DNA of 64,000 bases. It comes from Flavobacteriales bacterium (GTDB lineage: Bacteria; Bacteroidota; Bacteroidia; Flavobacteriales_F; PHOS-HE28). Shown in pieces: positions 44,156-53,075 of the stretch; position 1 is the first letter of the stretch; each line of letters starts with the position of its first letter. Both the position numbers and the translations under genes were made by a program. The stretch spans positions 1-64,000 of the forward strand of contig JAEUSU010000005.1 in the NCBI GenBank assembly GCA_016788635.1. Reading direction: 5' to 3'. The notes under the pieces are model-generated. The model had not been told where the DNA came from, ran no database searches, and was given only the letters and a program-made list of their open reading frames with translations.

Positions 44156-45027
44156 AGTTGCATCGGCACATCCTGCAGCAGGATCTCCGCTCCCTTGGGG
44201 CCCACCTCGATGTTCAGGCTTTCGATGTCCCATACGCCCAGCGCGTCGCGCTTGCCGAGTGGCTGCCCGTTGATCGTGGCGCTGCCCTCGATCACGAAGG
44301 CGTACACGCCATTGCCTTTGCGCTTCACATCGTAGGTGGTCTTCCGGTTCGCATCGAAGTTGCCGATGCTGAACCAGGCATCCTGATGGATCCACACTCC
44401 GGCATCATCCGGGTTGGGCGAAAGCACCTGCTGCCACTTGTTCACGCGGTCCTTCGGGTCCAGCGTCATCTGCTGGTAGCGGGGTGTCACCTGGCGCTTC
44501 TTGGGGAAGAGCCAGATCTGCAACGTGTTCGCATCCTTGTCGTTGTAGGGGTTGAACTCGCTGTGCAGGATGCCCGTGCCGGCGCTCATCACCTGCACGT
44601 CGCCGGCGTTGATGATGCTGGTGTTGCCCATGCTGTCCTTGTGTTGGAGTGCGCCCTTCAGGGGGATCGTGATGATCTCCATGTTGTCGTGCGGGTGCGT
44701 GCCGAAGCCCTTGCCCGCGGCGATGATGTCGTCGTTCATTACGCGCAGCACACCGAAGTGCATGCGGGTGGGATCGTACCAGTTGGCGAAGCTGAAGCTG
44801 AAGTTGGCCTTCAGCCAGCCGTGGTCGGCGGTGCCGCGCTCGCTGGCGCGGTGCAATACCATGTTGCCCATGCGTTCGGGGGGTGTTGGGGGTAGGTGTG
44901 CGAAGCCCACGGGGTCCAGCGGCTTGATCTCGTCGATGTCATTCTTCATCAGCTGCGCGGCGGCCGTACCGCCCACTACCATGCTGGTGCCTAGGAGGCT
45001 CTTGCGGAGGAAATCCTTTCGGTCCAT
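44152..45027 (-). CDS. Pirin-family cupin protein
   Basis: 291 residues from the ATG at 45025-45027 (MDRKDFLRKSLLGTSMVVGG), a Tat-like but RR-less leader that may be a signal or anchor. The double-cupin pirin core carries the metal-binding histidines in GFGTHPHDNMEIITI (HxH) and AGTGILHSEFNPYN. Pirins bind Fe(II); YhaK and quercetinase-like members oxidise flavonoids or act as redox sensors, and the specific role is unknown. The frame is open far upstream, but that part is not pirin-like. A TATATTTG promoter element lies at 45091-45098. Confidence 0.9.
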   Translation of the reverse strand: MDRKDFLRKSLLGTSMVVGGTAAAQLMKNDIDEIKPLDPVGFAHLPPTPPERMGNMVLHRASERGTADHGWLKANFSFSFANWYDPTRMHFGVLRVMNDDIIAAGKGFGTHPHDNMEIITIPLKGALQHKDSMGNTSIINAGDVQVMSAGTGILHSEFNPYNDKDANTLQIWLFPKKRQVTPRYQQMTLDPKDRVNKWQQVLSPNPDDAGVWIHQDAWFSIGNFDANRKTTYDVKRKGNGVYAFVIEGSATINGQPLGKRDALGVWDIESLNIEVGPKGAEILLQDVPMQL

Positions 45028-45090
45028 GGGGGCTGAGTGTTGGGTTCGACAAGGAAACGCGGACCAAGTGGCCTTCGTTCGTTGACGATG

Positions 45091-45098
45091 CAAATATA
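45091..45098 (-). promoter_or_regulatory. Bacteroidota -7 element for the pirin gene
   Basis: On the minus strand TATATTTG, a perfect TAnnTTTG, lies 63 bases before the pirin ATG. The surrounding bases are AT-rich compared with the flanks. Confidence 0.55.
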
Positions 45099-45102
45099 TG
45101 CC

Positions 45103-45522
45103 ATGGAAAATAAAGCCAGGGTAAAGACAGTGTACATTCTTGGAGGGCCGAATGGGGTGCTTGGGCATAGAACAACTGTGGCCCGGCAACAAAAGAGCCG
45201 TATCGGCACCTACCAGTACAGCGGCGTGGGCGGTCAGATGGACTTCATGCGCGGCGCGGCGCTCAGCGAGGGCGGCAAGCCCATCATCGCGCTGTGCAGC
45301 ACCACCGGCAAGGGCGCCAGCAAGATCGTGCCCTTCCTGAAGCAGGGCGCAGGCGTGGTCACCACCCGCGCCCATGTGCACAACGTGGTCACCGAGCACG
45401 GCGTGGCCTACCTCTACGGCAGGAACCTGCAGCAGCGCGCGAAGGCGCTGATCACCATCGCCGCGCCGGAGCACCAGGAGGGGCTGGAGCGGGCATTTAG
45501 AGAGCGGTTTGAGCGGGGATGA
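45103..45522 (+). pseudogene. C-terminal remnant of an acetyl-CoA hydrolase/CoA-transferase
   Basis: The frame from ATG 45103 gives 139 residues. From about 45193 it matches the C-terminal ~110 residues of the acetyl-CoA hydrolase / 4-hydroxybutyrate CoA-transferase family: YSGVGGQMDFMRGAALSEGG, KPIIALCSTTGKGASKIVPF, GAGVVTTRAHVHNVVTEHGV and LYGRNLQQRAKALITIA. The family is normally ~430 or more residues, and the CoA-binding and catalytic-Glu parts are missing. The first ~30 residues (MENKARVKTVYILGGPNG) are unlike the family and come from AT-richer DNA. The gene was evidently truncated at its 5' end; the remnant frame is intact. It lies 100 bases before dxs. Confidence 0.75.
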
Positions 45523-45590
45523 GCGCGCTCACCGCAATACGACCGCGATGCATCCGTTCGCGCTCCACAGGCCCCGAACTTTCAGTCGGT

Positions 45591-45598
45591 TACCTTTG
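45591..45598 (+). promoter_or_regulatory. Bacteroidota -7 element for dxs
   Basis: TACCTTTG, a perfect TAnnTTTG, ends 24 bases before the dxs ATG. Confidence 0.55.
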
Positions 45599-45622
45599 TT
45601 CACCTTGCCGTAACGCCAGACG

Positions 45623-47566
45623 ATGCCCAATACCATTTCGTACCCGCTCCTGGAGCGCATCCAGGTCCCAGCAGACCTGCGAGCCCTGCCGGAAGAGCAG
45701 CTGCAACAGGTGTGCACCGAGCTGCGTGATTTCATCATCGACGTGGTGAGCGTGAAGGGCGGGCACTTCGGCGCCAGCCTCGGCGTGGTGGAGCTCACCG
45801 TGGCGCTGCACTATGTGTTCAATACACCGTACGACCAGCTGGTGTGGGACGTGGGGCACCAGGCCTACGGGCACAAGATCCTCACCGGCCGGCGCGAGGT
45901 CTTCCACACCAACCGCATCTACAAGGGCCTCAGCGGCTTCCCCAAGCGCAGCGAGAGCGCGTACGACACCTTCGGCGTGGGGCATAGCAGCACGAGCATC
46001 GGCGGCGCACTGGGCATGGCAGTGGCCAGCAAATTGAAGGGCGAGACCGACCGCCAACTGGTGGCCGTGATCGGTGATGGCGCCATGACGGCCGGCATGG
46101 CCTTCGAGGCGCTGAACCACGCGGGCGGCGCCGGCACAGACATGCTGGTGGTGCTGAACGACAATTGCATGAGCATCGACCCGAACGTCGGTGCGCTGAA
46201 GGAATACCTCACCGACATCACCACCAGCCACACCTACAACAAGGTGAAGGACGAGGTGTGGAAGGCGCTGGGCAAGCTCAGCAAATTCGGCCCCAACGCG
46301 CAGGCCATCGTGCAGAAGGTGGAAGGCGCTGTGAAGAGCGCGCTGCTGAAGCAGAGCAACCTGTTCGAGAGCCTCAACTTCCGCTACTTCGGTCCGGTGG
46401 ACGGCCACGATGTGGACCATCTGGTGAAAGTCCTTCGCGACCTGCGCGACATCCCCGGCCCGAAGATCCTCCATACGATCACCAAGAAGGGCAAGGGCTA
46501 TGCACCAGCCGAAGCAGGCAGTCCCACGGTGTGGCACGCCCCCGGCCTCTTCAACAAGGAGACCGGCGAGATCATCAAGGTGGTGCCCAAGAGCCCCCAG
46601 CCGCCGAAATACCAGGATGTGTTCGGCCACAGCATCGTGGAGCTGGCCGAGAAGAACCCGAAGATCGTGGGCGTTACGCCCGCAATGCCCAGCGGCTGTT
46701 CGCTCAACATCATGATGAAGGCCATGCCCGACCGCGCCTTCGACGTGGGCATCGCCGAGCAGCACGCGGTGACCTTCAGCGCCGGCATGGCCACGCAGGG
46801 CATGGTTCCCTTCTGCAACATCTACAGCTCGTTCATGCAACGGGCCTACGATCAGGTGGTGCACGATGTGGCGCTGCAGAACCTGCACGTGGTATTCTGC
46901 CTGGACCGCGGCGGACTGGCCGGCGCCGATGGCCCCACGCACCACGGCAACTTCGACTTCGCCTACTTCCGTTGCATCCCCAACATGGTGGTGAGCGCGC
47001 CCATGAACGAGGAGGAGCTGCGCGACCTGATGTACACCGCGCAGCTGCCCGGCAACGGCCCCTTCAGCATCCGCTACCCGCGCGGCGAGGGCGTGATGAC
47101 GGAGTGGAAGACGCCTTTCAAGGAGATCAAGATCGGCACCGGCCGTAAGCTGCGCTCAGGCACGGACATTGCGGTGCTGAGCATCGGCCACATCGGCAAC
47201 CTCGCCGCCAAGGGCATCGACCGCCTGGAGGCGCAGGGATACAGCGTCGCGCATTACGACATGCGCTTCGTGAAACCCATAGACGAGCTGCTGCTGCATG
47301 AGGTCTTCGGCAAGTTCAAGCACGTGATCACCATCGAGGATCACGCATTGCACGGCGGCATGGGCAGTGCCGTGTTGGAGTTCATGGGCGATCACGGTTA
47401 CGCCGCCCACGTGAAGCGCCTGGCCATCCCGGACAAGTTCATCGAGCACGGCACCCAGCCGGAACTCTATCGCGAATGCGGGATCGATGACATCGCCGTG
47501 GAAGAGGCGGTGAAGGAAGTGCAGGGGGAGAAGGGCGAGAAGAAAGGGGTGCGGGTGAGCGCGTGA
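45623..47566 (+). CDS. dxs: 1-deoxy-D-xylulose-5-phosphate synthase
   Basis: First enzyme of the MEP isoprenoid pathway: pyruvate plus glyceraldehyde 3-phosphate give DXP, with thiamine diphosphate. 647 residues, normal length. The N-terminal domain has DVGHQAYGHKILTGRR and the thiamine-diphosphate/Mg motif GDGAMTAGMAFEALNHAG. The central transketolase domain has the catalytic Glu in VGIAEQHAVTFSAGMA and DRGGLAGADGPTHHG. The C-terminal domain begins near SGTDIAVLSIGHIGN. The start at 45623 (MPNTISYPLLERI) is standard. Confidence 0.98.
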   Translation: MPNTISYPLLERIQVPADLRALPEEQLQQVCTELRDFIIDVVSVKGGHFGASLGVVELTVALHYVFNTPYDQLVWDVGHQAYGHKILTGRREVFHTNRIYKGLSGFPKRSESAYDTFGVGHSSTSIGGALGMAVASKLKGETDRQLVAVIGDGAMTAGMAFEALNHAGGAGTDMLVVLNDNCMSIDPNVGALKEYLTDITTSHTYNKVKDEVWKALGKLSKFGPNAQAIVQKVEGAVKSALLKQSNLFESLNFRYFGPVDGHDVDHLVKVLRDLRDIPGPKILHTITKKGKGYAPAEAGSPTVWHAPGLFNKETGEIIKVVPKSPQPPKYQDVFGHSIVELAEKNPKIVGVTPAMPSGCSLNIMMKAMPDRAFDVGIAEQHAVTFSAGMATQGMVPFCNIYSSFMQRAYDQVVHDVALQNLHVVFCLDRGGLAGADGPTHHGNFDFAYFRCIPNMVVSAPMNEEELRDLMYTAQLPGNGPFSIRYPRGEGVMTEWKTPFKEIKIGTGRKLRSGTDIAVLSIGHIGNLAAKGIDRLEAQGYSVAHYDMRFVKPIDELLLHEVFGKFKHVITIEDHALHGGMGSAVLEFMGDHGYAAHVKRLAIPDKFIEHGTQPELYRECGIDDIAVEEAVKEVQGEKGEKKGVRVSA

Positions 47567-47775
47567 GCCACCGCAACCCCCTCGCCACTGGTCCGTGAGC
47601 GAGTTGTGGCCAGCGTCCGATGACCATCAGCAGGAGACCGCCGACGTTCAATGCCCTTCTCTCGTTGCCCCGGGTTTGACCCCTCTGGTCTGCATCAGGA
47701 TCCCAATTCCCTCGTTGTGCAGCCAGAGGCATCCGTCGGCAGCGGTACGAACCTTCACTTTCTTGCGGTGTTTAG

Positions 47776-48639
47776 ATGCCCATGACCCGCTACCTCTCCG
47801 CCACCGTGCTCGGCCTGATGGCCGTGATGTTCTTCTCTTCCGGCATGATGGACAACAACGGCCAGGCCGGCCGTACGGGTTCGCCTGGTGAGCTCACGTG
47901 CCGCGATGGCTGCCACAACAGCTTCGCCTTGAACAGCGGAGGTGGGTCCATCACATTGGGCAGCACCAACATGCTGAACTGGGAGTACGTACCCGGCACC
48001 ACCTACCACATGACGGTGACCGTGGCCAAGGCGGGGGTGAACCTCTTCGGTGTGGGGCTGGAAGCACTGACCAGCACGAATGACAATGCCGGCATGCTCA
48101 ACATCACCGACGCGGCGTCCACGCAGATCAAGTTCGCGGCGGTGAGCGGGGTTTCGCGCCGCAACGTGGTGCACAAGCTGAACGGAGGGGTGGGCACGGA
48201 CGGCAAGACCTTCCAGTTCGACTGGGTGGCACCTTCCTCGGACATCGGGAATGTGACCTTCTATTTCGCCGGGAATGCGGCGAACGGACAGAACAACATG
48301 GCCGGTGACCACATCTACACCGGCAGCCAGGTGATCACCCCGGCCATTGGTACCGGCCTGGAGGAAGTGGACCGCACCAGCGGTGTGCAGGTCTGGCCCA
48401 ACCCGGTGGTGGACCACCTTTCGATCGCGTACCACCAAGACGGCACCGGGCGTGTGCTGGCCGAGCTCTACGGTGCCGATGGGCGCCTGCTCGCGCAACC
48501 GCTCAATGCGGATCGTGCGCCCGGCCGGCATGTGGAATCCCTCGGTGACTTGTCGCAATGGCCCGCAGGCGTTTACCACCTTCGCATTCAGATCGATGGC
48601 CAGGACCACCTGCACCGCGTGGTCCGTTTGGACCGCTAA
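47776..48639 (+). CDS. Choice-of-anchor V / reelin-like secreted protein with T9SS tail
   Basis: 287 residues (MTRYLS at 47782 is an alternative start). A signal sequence is followed by GRTGSPGELTCRDGCHNSFA, the start of the choice-of-anchor V (reelin-like) domain. Most relatives have CxxCH there; this one reads CRDGCH, with an extra residue, so a c-type haem is unlikely. A beta-rich middle and the C-terminal type A T9SS domain (VQVWPNPVVDHLSIAY, then VYHLRIQIDG) follow. Probably surface-exposed or secreted; function unknown. The 209-base gap before it holds no other gene that I can see. Confidence 0.82.
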   Translation: MPMTRYLSATVLGLMAVMFFSSGMMDNNGQAGRTGSPGELTCRDGCHNSFALNSGGGSITLGSTNMLNWEYVPGTTYHMTVTVAKAGVNLFGVGLEALTSTNDNAGMLNITDAASTQIKFAAVSGVSRRNVVHKLNGGVGTDGKTFQFDWVAPSSDIGNVTFYFAGNAANGQNNMAGDHIYTGSQVITPAIGTGLEEVDRTSGVQVWPNPVVDHLSIAYHQDGTGRVLAELYGADGRLLAQPLNADRAPGRHVESLGDLSQWPAGVYHLRIQIDGQDHLHRVVRLDR

Positions 48640-48648
48640 GGTGATCGC

Positions 48649-50748
48649 TTAGCGCACCTCTGCTCCCGGTCCGATGACCTGCTTCGGCTGCACGAAGACC
48701 AGCTTTCCACTCACATCCTCGGCCATCAGCACCATCCCCTGGCTTTCCACGCCTCGCATCTTCCGGGGTTCCAGGTTGGCCACCAGCACCACGTGTTGTC
48801 CGGGCAGCTCTTCTGGTGAGTAGTGTTGCGCAATACCACTGACCACCGTGCGCGGTGCCGACTCTCCCACATCGATCGTCAGCTTCAACAGCTTGTCCGC
48901 CTTCGGCACGCGCTCGGCAGCGGTGATGGTGCCCACGCGCAGATCGAGCTTGGCGAAGTCGTCGAACGTGATCGCGGCCTTTGCAGGCTGAGGGTTGACC
49001 GCCTTCGCTGATGCTGCGGCGGTTGAAGGTTGCTGTTCCACGGGTGTGATGCTGTGCAGGCGATCGATCTCCGGCTGGATCTCAGCGTCGGTGATGGGTT
49101 TGAAGAGGTGCTCCGGTTTGCCCAAAGCCTGCCCTGCGCCGACCAGGTCGCTGCGGAAGGTGTCACCCCATGGCAGTATGGATAAGCCCAGCATGCGCCG
49201 CAATTTCTCCGTCGTGTGCGGGAGAAAGGGCTCCAGGATAATGCTGAGCACGGCCGCCACATTCAGGCTGTTGGCCAGGATGCTGCGCGTGCGTTCGGGG
49301 TCGCTCTTCTCCAGCTTCCACGGCTCGCTATCACTTAGGTAGCGGTTGCCGGCCCGGGCCACGTTCATGGCAGCGAGCAGGGCATCGCGATAACGGAAGT
49401 GCGTGATGTGGCGCGCCACCTCCTCCACACTGCCATGCACTGCGCTCCAAAGGTCCTGGTCCTGGTCCAAACGCGGGCCTGCCGCCGGCGAGCGACCATC
49501 GTAGTACTTGTGGCAGAGCACGAACACACGCTGCACGAAGTTGCCCAACACGGCCACGAGCTCGTTGTTGTTCTTGTCCTGGAAGTCCTTCCAGGTGAAC
49601 TCGCTGTCGCGGAACTCCGGCAGGATGGTGGCCAGGCAGTAGCGCAGTTCATCCTGCCGCCCGGGCCAGCGCTCCAGGTACTCATGCAGCCATACGGCCC
49701 AGTTGCGGCTGGTGCTGATCTTGTTCCCCTCCAGGTTCAGGAACTCGTTCGCCGGTACGTTCTGCGGAAGGATGAAGCCTCCGTGCAGCTTCAGCAGGAT
49801 GGGGAATATGATGCAATGGAACACGATGTTGTCCTTGCCGATGAAATGGAGCAGGCGCGTATCATCCGCCTTCCACCATTTCTCCCAGTCCTGGCCTTTG
49901 TCAAGTGCCCATTGCTTGGTGGCGCTGATGTAGCCGATGGGCGCATCGAGCCACACGTACAGCACCTTGCCCACCGCGCCCGGCAGCGGTACTGGCACGC
50001 CCCAATCCAGGTCGCGCGTCATGGCGCGGGGGCGCAAGCCGTCCTTCAACCAGCTGTTGCACTGGCCCAGAACCTGGGGTTTCCACTCGCTCGGGTCATG
50101 GTGCGCTTCACCGTCCAGCACGCCGGTGTTGATCCATGCATCCACCCATTGCTGGGCCTCGTCCATCTTCAGGTACCAATGCTGCGTGGGCTTCAGCACG
50201 GGACTGGCACCGCTGAGCGTGCTGCGCGGGTCCTTCAGGTCCTTCGGGCTGAGGGCGCTGCCGCACTTCTCGCACTGGTCGCCATACGCATCGGGATTGC
50301 CACAGCTGGGGCAGGTGCCCATGATGTAACGGTCCGCCAGGAACTGCTTTGCTTCCTGATCATAGTACTGCTGTTCCTCCTGCACATGGAAGGCGCCGTT
50401 CTCCAGCAACTTCAGGAAGAAGCCCTGCGAGGTCTCCTTGTGCAACGGGCTGCTGGTGCGGTGGTAGATGTCGAAGTGGATGCCGAGGTCCTTGAAGGCC
50501 TGGCCCATCAGCGCGTGGTACTGGTCCACGATGGCGCGGGGTGTGGTCCCCTCCTTCATGGCGCGGATGGTGATGGCGGCCCCGTGCTCATCACTGCCGC
50601 AGATGAAAAGCACCTCCTTGCCGAGTTGCCGCAGATGCCGCACGTGGATGTCGGCCGGCAGGTAGGCCCCTGCGATGTGGCCGATGTGCAGCGGGCCGTT
50701 GGCGTAGGGCAGGGCGGCGGTTACGGTATGGCGGGCGGGTTCCTTCAC
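48649..50748 (-). CDS. metG: Methionyl-tRNA synthetase with C-terminal tRNA-binding domain
   Basis: Charges initiator and elongator tRNA-Met. 699 residues. PYANGPLHIGHIAGA is the HIGH motif; the zinc insert is CPSCGNPDAYGDQCEKCG (two CxxC); the KMSKS loop is the variant GNKISTSRNWAVW. The anticodon-binding helices follow, then a low-complexity linker (PSTAAASAKAVNPQPAKAA) and an EMAP-II/Trbp111-type OB domain (FAKLDLRVGTITAAERVPKA) that binds tRNA and supports dimerisation. The linker is encoded by bases related to a repeat found between genes elsewhere. It converges with the preceding T9SS gene. Confidence 0.97.
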   Translation of the reverse strand: MKEPARHTVTAALPYANGPLHIGHIAGAYLPADIHVRHLRQLGKEVLFICGSDEHGAAITIRAMKEGTTPRAIVDQYHALMGQAFKDLGIHFDIYHRTSSPLHKETSQGFFLKLLENGAFHVQEEQQYYDQEAKQFLADRYIMGTCPSCGNPDAYGDQCEKCGSALSPKDLKDPRSTLSGASPVLKPTQHWYLKMDEAQQWVDAWINTGVLDGEAHHDPSEWKPQVLGQCNSWLKDGLRPRAMTRDLDWGVPVPLPGAVGKVLYVWLDAPIGYISATKQWALDKGQDWEKWWKADDTRLLHFIGKDNIVFHCIIFPILLKLHGGFILPQNVPANEFLNLEGNKISTSRNWAVWLHEYLERWPGRQDELRYCLATILPEFRDSEFTWKDFQDKNNNELVAVLGNFVQRVFVLCHKYYDGRSPAAGPRLDQDQDLWSAVHGSVEEVARHITHFRYRDALLAAMNVARAGNRYLSDSEPWKLEKSDPERTRSILANSLNVAAVLSIILEPFLPHTTEKLRRMLGLSILPWGDTFRSDLVGAGQALGKPEHLFKPITDAEIQPEIDRLHSITPVEQQPSTAAASAKAVNPQPAKAAITFDDFAKLDLRVGTITAAERVPKADKLLKLTIDVGESAPRTVVSGIAQHYSPEELPGQHVVLVANLEPRKMRGVESQGMVLMAEDVSGKLVFVQPKQVIGPGAEVR
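48981..49035. repeat. Repeat-derived linker sequence inside metG
   Basis: 48981-49000 (TTGCAGGCTGAGGGTTGACC) matches the reverse complement of the 26859-26876 repeat arm at 16 of its first 17 positions. A second GGTTGAAGGTTG-like unit follows at 49021. It encodes the Ala/Pro/Gln linker before the tRNA-binding domain. Confidence 0.5.
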
Positions 50749-50879
50749 GGGCGGGGCGCTTCGGTGCCATGCCGGCGGCAGGCAGGCGCGAAAGTACCGG
50801 GTATGAACAGTTGTCCGTTGTCAGTTGCCCATGCACCCCGCCCGATCACGGCGCTTGGCGGCGGATCTTGCGGGCGTCC

Positions 50880-51848
50880 ATGAGCTCGATCATGCCGCCC
50901 GCCCTGTGTCCTGGTGACACCATGGCCATCGTCCCCACGGCGCGTGCCATCACCTTGGAGGAGGTGCGCGATGGCATCGCACTCGTGGAAAGCTGGGGTC
51001 TCAAGGTGAAGCTGGGAGGGGGCATCGGACGCAAGCACTTCCAGCAGGCGGGAAGCGCCGAGGAGCGCGCCGCCGACCTGCAGGCCACACTGGATGATCC
51101 GGATGTGCGGGCCATCTGGTGCGCGCGGGGTGGCTATGGCACCGTGCAACTCCTGGAACACATTGACCTTTCCAGCCTGCGCCGCGACCCGAAGTGGATC
51201 GTCGGCTTCAGCGACATCACCGTGCTGCACAACGCGCTCCACAACATCGGCATCGCCAGCCTGCATGCGCAGATGCCGTTCAACATCGCCGCGAAGACGG
51301 ATGAATGCCGGGAGACCTTGCGCGCCGCGCTTTTCGGGGAAGGGTACCAAGTGGCCAGTGGCGAGTGGCGAGTGCTGCCGAGCCCACTCGCCACTCACCA
51401 CTCACTACTCGCCGTTCAGCGCGAAGGCACGTGTGAAGGCGTCCTCATCGGCGGCAACCTCTCCTTGCTCTACGCGCTGCGCGGCACGCCGTACGACATC
51501 GACCCGCAAGGCAAGATCCTTTTCCTGGAGGACCTGGACGAGCTGCTCTACCACATGGACCGCATGGTGATGAACCTGAAGCTGAGCGGATGGTTCCGCG
51601 AGCTGTCCGGATTGATCGTGGGCGGCATGAGCGACATGCGCAACAAGGACGACCGGGATCCCTTCGGCCGCAGTGCCGAGCAGATCATCGCGGACGCTTT
51701 GGGAGGATCCAGCTATCCGGTGTGCTATGGCTTTCCGGCCGGGCACATCGACGACAACCGGGCTCTGGTGTTCGGGCAGCGGGCCAGGCTGGAGGTCACC
51801 GCATCGGGAGCTTCACTTCAGTTCGGCGGGGCGCCAGCTCGGAGCTGA
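50880..51848 (+). CDS. LD-carboxypeptidase (peptidase family S66)
   Basis: 322 residues. Removes the terminal D-Ala from muropeptide tetrapeptides during cell-wall recycling. The catalytic triad is present: Ser in VGFSDITVLHNAL, Glu in LFLEDLDELLYHMD and His in FPAGHIDDNRAL. CARGGYGTVQLL is the conserved Gly-rich strand before the Ser. No signal peptide is evident from the ATG at 50880 (MSSIMPPALCPGD); an earlier frame is open but unlikely. Bases 51349-51414 are an in-frame palindromic repeat that adds ~22 residues (VASGEWRVLPSPLATHHSLL) between the Ser and Glu regions, apparently in a surface loop. Confidence 0.93.
   Translation: MSSIMPPALCPGDTMAIVPTARAITLEEVRDGIALVESWGLKVKLGGGIGRKHFQQAGSAEERAADLQATLDDPDVRAIWCARGGYGTVQLLEHIDLSSLRRDPKWIVGFSDITVLHNALHNIGIASLHAQMPFNIAAKTDECRETLRAALFGEGYQVASGEWRVLPSPLATHHSLLAVQREGTCEGVLIGGNLSLLYALRGTPYDIDPQGKILFLEDLDELLYHMDRMVMNLKLSGWFRELSGLIVGGMSDMRNKDDRDPFGRSAEQIIADALGGSSYPVCYGFPAGHIDDNRALVFGQRARLEVTASGASLQFGGAPARS
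51349..51414. repeat. In-frame palindromic repeat inside the LD-carboxypeptidase gene
   Basis: GAGTGGCGAGTG (51363-51374) pairs perfectly with CACTCGCCACTC (51385-51396) around a 10-base loop. Further GTGGCCAGTGGC and CACCACTCACTACTC units flank it. The length is about 66 bases (22 codons), so the reading frame is kept. It is the same sequence family as 20711-20823. Confidence 0.85.
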
Positions 51849-51868
51849 TCTTGCAGCAACTGAATGCG

Positions 51869-51895
51869 ACAGGCCGGTCCATGGGACCGGCCTGT
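51869..51895. terminator. Bidirectional terminator between convergent genes
   Basis: ACAGGCCGGTCC (51869-51880) pairs perfectly over 12 bp with GGACCGGCCTGT (51884-51895) around a 3-base loop, between the LD-carboxypeptidase gene (+) and the DUF4412 gene (-). Confidence 0.75.
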
Positions 51896-51927
51896 TCGGA
51901 ATGCTCTCTCTGCACCGTTGCGGTCTC

Positions 51928-52569
51928 CTAGTTCCGCTCGAACTTGTTGTAGCCCGGTGGGATCTCGAACATCGCCGGCTTCTGCATGCCCTTCGTCACC
52001 TTGGTCACTTCCAGGCGGCTCACCTCGGCACCATCCATCTTCTGCTCGATGCCCATCATCGGGAACACGCCCTTGGCGTTCGGGATCTCCAGGAAGAAGA
52101 CCGCCTGTTCATCCTTGCGGTTCAAGGTCTCCAGCATGGCGATGAAAAAATCGAACTGGTCCTGCGCCACCCAATAGGTGATCACACGGTCCTCCTTGCT
52201 GCTCTTCACCACCCACTTCTCGCACTTGTAGCCCGCGACCTCCTTCATCTCCCCGGTCTTCTCCACCTTGGTCTCCACGTCCTTCGGCAGCCGCATGTTG
52301 GGCACGTCCATGTAGAGCTTGCGGTCGGGGCTCAGCGCCACCACAGTGCGGTCGCGCATGTCCACCAGCATGATGCCCTGTACCTCGCCCTTGGCGTTCA
52401 TCTCCTCGATGCGCACCCGGTCACCCTTCACATAATACTTGTACGTGGTGACCACCGGCCCCATGGTCTTGGTGAATTCAATGATGCCCTCGAAGCCCTG
52501 GGCCACGGAGGTGAGCGTCACCAGGGTGAACAGGGCCAGGGTGTGCAGTGTGCGGATCAACAGGTGCAT
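51928..52569 (-). CDS. Secreted DUF4412-family protein
   Basis: 213 residues from ATG 52567-52569 (MHLLIRTLHTLALFTLVTLT), a signal peptide ending near SVAQG. The mature part has the DUF4412 pattern: FEGIIEFTKTMG, YYVKGDRVRIEEMNAKGEVQ, LSPDRKLYMDVPN, VAGYKCEKWVVKS, and a C-terminal MFEIPPGYNKFER. The fold is a periplasmic beta-sheet similar to LolA/LppX-like lipid carriers; function unknown. It is common in Bacteroidota. Confidence 0.85.
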   Translation of the reverse strand: MHLLIRTLHTLALFTLVTLTSVAQGFEGIIEFTKTMGPVVTTYKYYVKGDRVRIEEMNAKGEVQGIMLVDMRDRTVVALSPDRKLYMDVPNMRLPKDVETKVEKTGEMKEVAGYKCEKWVVKSSKEDRVITYWVAQDQFDFFIAMLETLNRKDEQAVFFLEIPNAKGVFPMMGIEQKMDGAEVSRLEVTKVTKGMQKPAMFEIPPGYNKFERN

Positions 52570-52679
52570 GGGACGCGAGGTTGTATTCGTTTTGGAACGA
52601 TCGGACCTGATCAAAGATCCCCACATTTGGGGCGTTTAACGCGGATGCCTACTCGGGGTTACTTCACCGGCCCGTGTTC

Positions 52680-53075
52680 ATGAGCACGAAGAGCCACCTG
52701 CTTACGGGCGCCTGGGGCGAGCAAGTGGCATGCCACCACCTGGAAGGCCGGGGATATTCCATTCTGGCGCGCAACTGGCGACACGGGCGGGACGAGCTGG
52801 ACATCGTGGCCCGCTTGCCGAATGAGCTGGTGGTGGTGGAGGTAAAGACCCGTTCCACGGACTTGTACGGACACCCCGAAGAGGCGGTGGGCCCAGCCAA
52901 ACGGCGCAAACTGCTGCGGGCCGCATTGGCCTATCTGGAGGCGCACGACCTGGACCTCGACCTGCGCTTCGATGTCATCAGTGTCACGGGCACACCGAGG
53001 AACGCAGAGGTCTTTCACATTGAGGAAGCATTTGTTCCAATACCAGAAGACGATGGCGAGACCACAGCAACGTAA
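52680..53075 (+). CDS. YraN family protein (UPF0102)
   Basis: 131 residues from ATG 52680 (MSTKSHLLTGAWGEQVACHH); an in-frame GTG lies two codons upstream. It has a predicted nuclease-like (restriction-endonuclease) fold with the acidic residues seen in DELDIVARLPNELVVVEVKT, the PD-(D/E)xK-like core of the family, and AVGPAKRRKLLRAALAYLE after it. The biological role is unsettled. The 3' end overlaps the start of the pseudouridine synthase gene by 23 bases. Confidence 0.92.
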   Translation: MSTKSHLLTGAWGEQVACHHLEGRGYSILARNWRHGRDELDIVARLPNELVVVEVKTRSTDLYGHPEEAVGPAKRRKLLRAALAYLEAHDLDLDLRFDVISVTGTPRNAEVFHIEEAFVPIPEDDGETTAT

